6,379 nt of DNA, taken from Ekhidna sp. Its GTDB lineage: Bacteria; Bacteroidota; Bacteroidia; Cytophagales; Cyclobacteriaceae. The notes under the pieces were generated by a model. It did not search any database. It was not told where the DNA came from and saw only the letters and a list, made by a program, of their open reading frames with translations. The stretch spans positions 3,750 through 10,128 of the forward strand of contig JAPPDO010000304.1 of the NCBI GenBank assembly GCA_028821635.1, in the 5' to 3' direction. The position numbers and the translations under genes were made by a program. Each line of letters starts with the position of its first letter. Position 1 is the first letter of the stretch. Shown in pieces: positions 6,325 to 6,379 of the stretch.

Positions 6325-6379
6325 TCTTGCAGGCTGCCATCAGCAATATTAGACACAGCAGGCATAAATGCCTGAAAAT
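6325..6379 (-). other. Lipoprotein signal peptide with lipobox
   Basis: Residues encoded at the right edge read LCLLCLILLMAAC followed by KRDGGGN. The hydrophobic run ends at Ala-Ala-Cys with Met at -3, an acceptable lipobox, and the Gly-rich linker after the Cys is typical of anchored surface lipoproteins. No in-frame ATG precedes the hydrophobic run inside the window, so the start codon is probably a few codons beyond 6379. Confidence 0.65.

Larger units (their letters stand above)
4918..6379 (-). pseudogene. Broken GLUG/putative-Ig surface lipoprotein gene
   Basis: Reading leftward from the window edge, frames can be joined into one lipoprotein of about 490 residues (the first few lie outside). 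Parts: a lipoprotein signal peptide (hydrophobic LCLLCLILLMAAC, lipid-modified Cys at 6331-6329); a putative Ig (He_PIG) domain (ITALTLPQATG, then after a shift LTYTLSPNPPQGLTFDGTRR); a Thr-rich strand region; the block DGMIPINNLEQLNTMRYDLT with GDG after it (5810-5742); GYMLMWDLNF; FSGTFDGKGKKIDGLFINR and LGLFGYATG, the start of GLUG repeats; degenerate GLUG (VSGLVGALISGTISACYV; SLVGNFQAGTACACYAGG); and an ending with DPWDFGENDEYPVLKVDFN. Damage: one-base losses near 6211-6214, 5384-5386 and 5157-5159, an extra base (or two lost) near 5259, and an in-frame TGA at 5355-5353. Two long pieces (6140-5373, 5121-4918) could be called as separate genes, but neither has a proper start. The gene is GC-richer than its neighbours. 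Its protein would have been outer-membrane or surface anchored. Confidence 0.82.

Overview
The window looks like a piece of a Bacteroidota chromosome, most likely of the Cytophagales type. This is inferred from the protein families (a GLUG/putative-Ig lipoprotein of the kind common in that phylum, a DnaJ-TM-TPR protein, TerB-like and DUF4440-like proteins), the AT-rich gene body and the lack of clear Shine-Dalgarno sequences. No rRNA, tRNA, transposase or CRISPR array is visible.

Left part (1-974, + strand): the last ~78 codons of an unrecognised gene, followed 6 bp later by a 243-residue protein that resembles the DUF6339 family. That family, as I remember it, turns up in restriction/defence-type clusters, so this may be the tail of a defence cassette whose catalytic genes lie upstream of the window. 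A 166-bp gap (975-1140) with several inverted repeats separates it from the next genes. The gap also holds a 51-codon stop-free continuation of the CBS-gene reading frame.

Middle (1141-4796): a leftward group consisting of a TerB-like protein, a secreted DUF4440/NTF2-like protein (start and stop overlap as ATGA) and a two-CBS-domain protein 74 bp further on. Divergent from it is a rightward group: an AcpH-like acyl-carrier-protein phosphodiesterase overlapping (ATGA) a CrcB/FluC fluoride channel, then 45 bp later a membrane-anchored J-domain protein with a C-terminal TPR-like region. These are ordinary chromosomal genes and all look intact.

Right part (4797-6379): a short spacer with a CACAAAGG-type intergenic repeat, then, on the - strand, a visibly GC-richer, broken gene. 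It once encoded a lipoprotein of about 490 residues: lipobox, one putative Ig (He_PIG) domain, a linker of the 'DGxIxIxxLxQLxxMRYDLxGDG' kind, GLUG-type repeats and a conserved 'DPWDFGxxxxYPVLKVDFN' end. By walking the three frames I can rebuild it across four frameshifts and one in-frame TGA. Three of the four shifts are one-base losses in short homopolymers, so either gene decay or sequencing error is possible.

I do not see a convincing new system. The best leads are the DUF6339 tail of a possible defence island, the gap next to it, and the broken GLUG lipoprotein.
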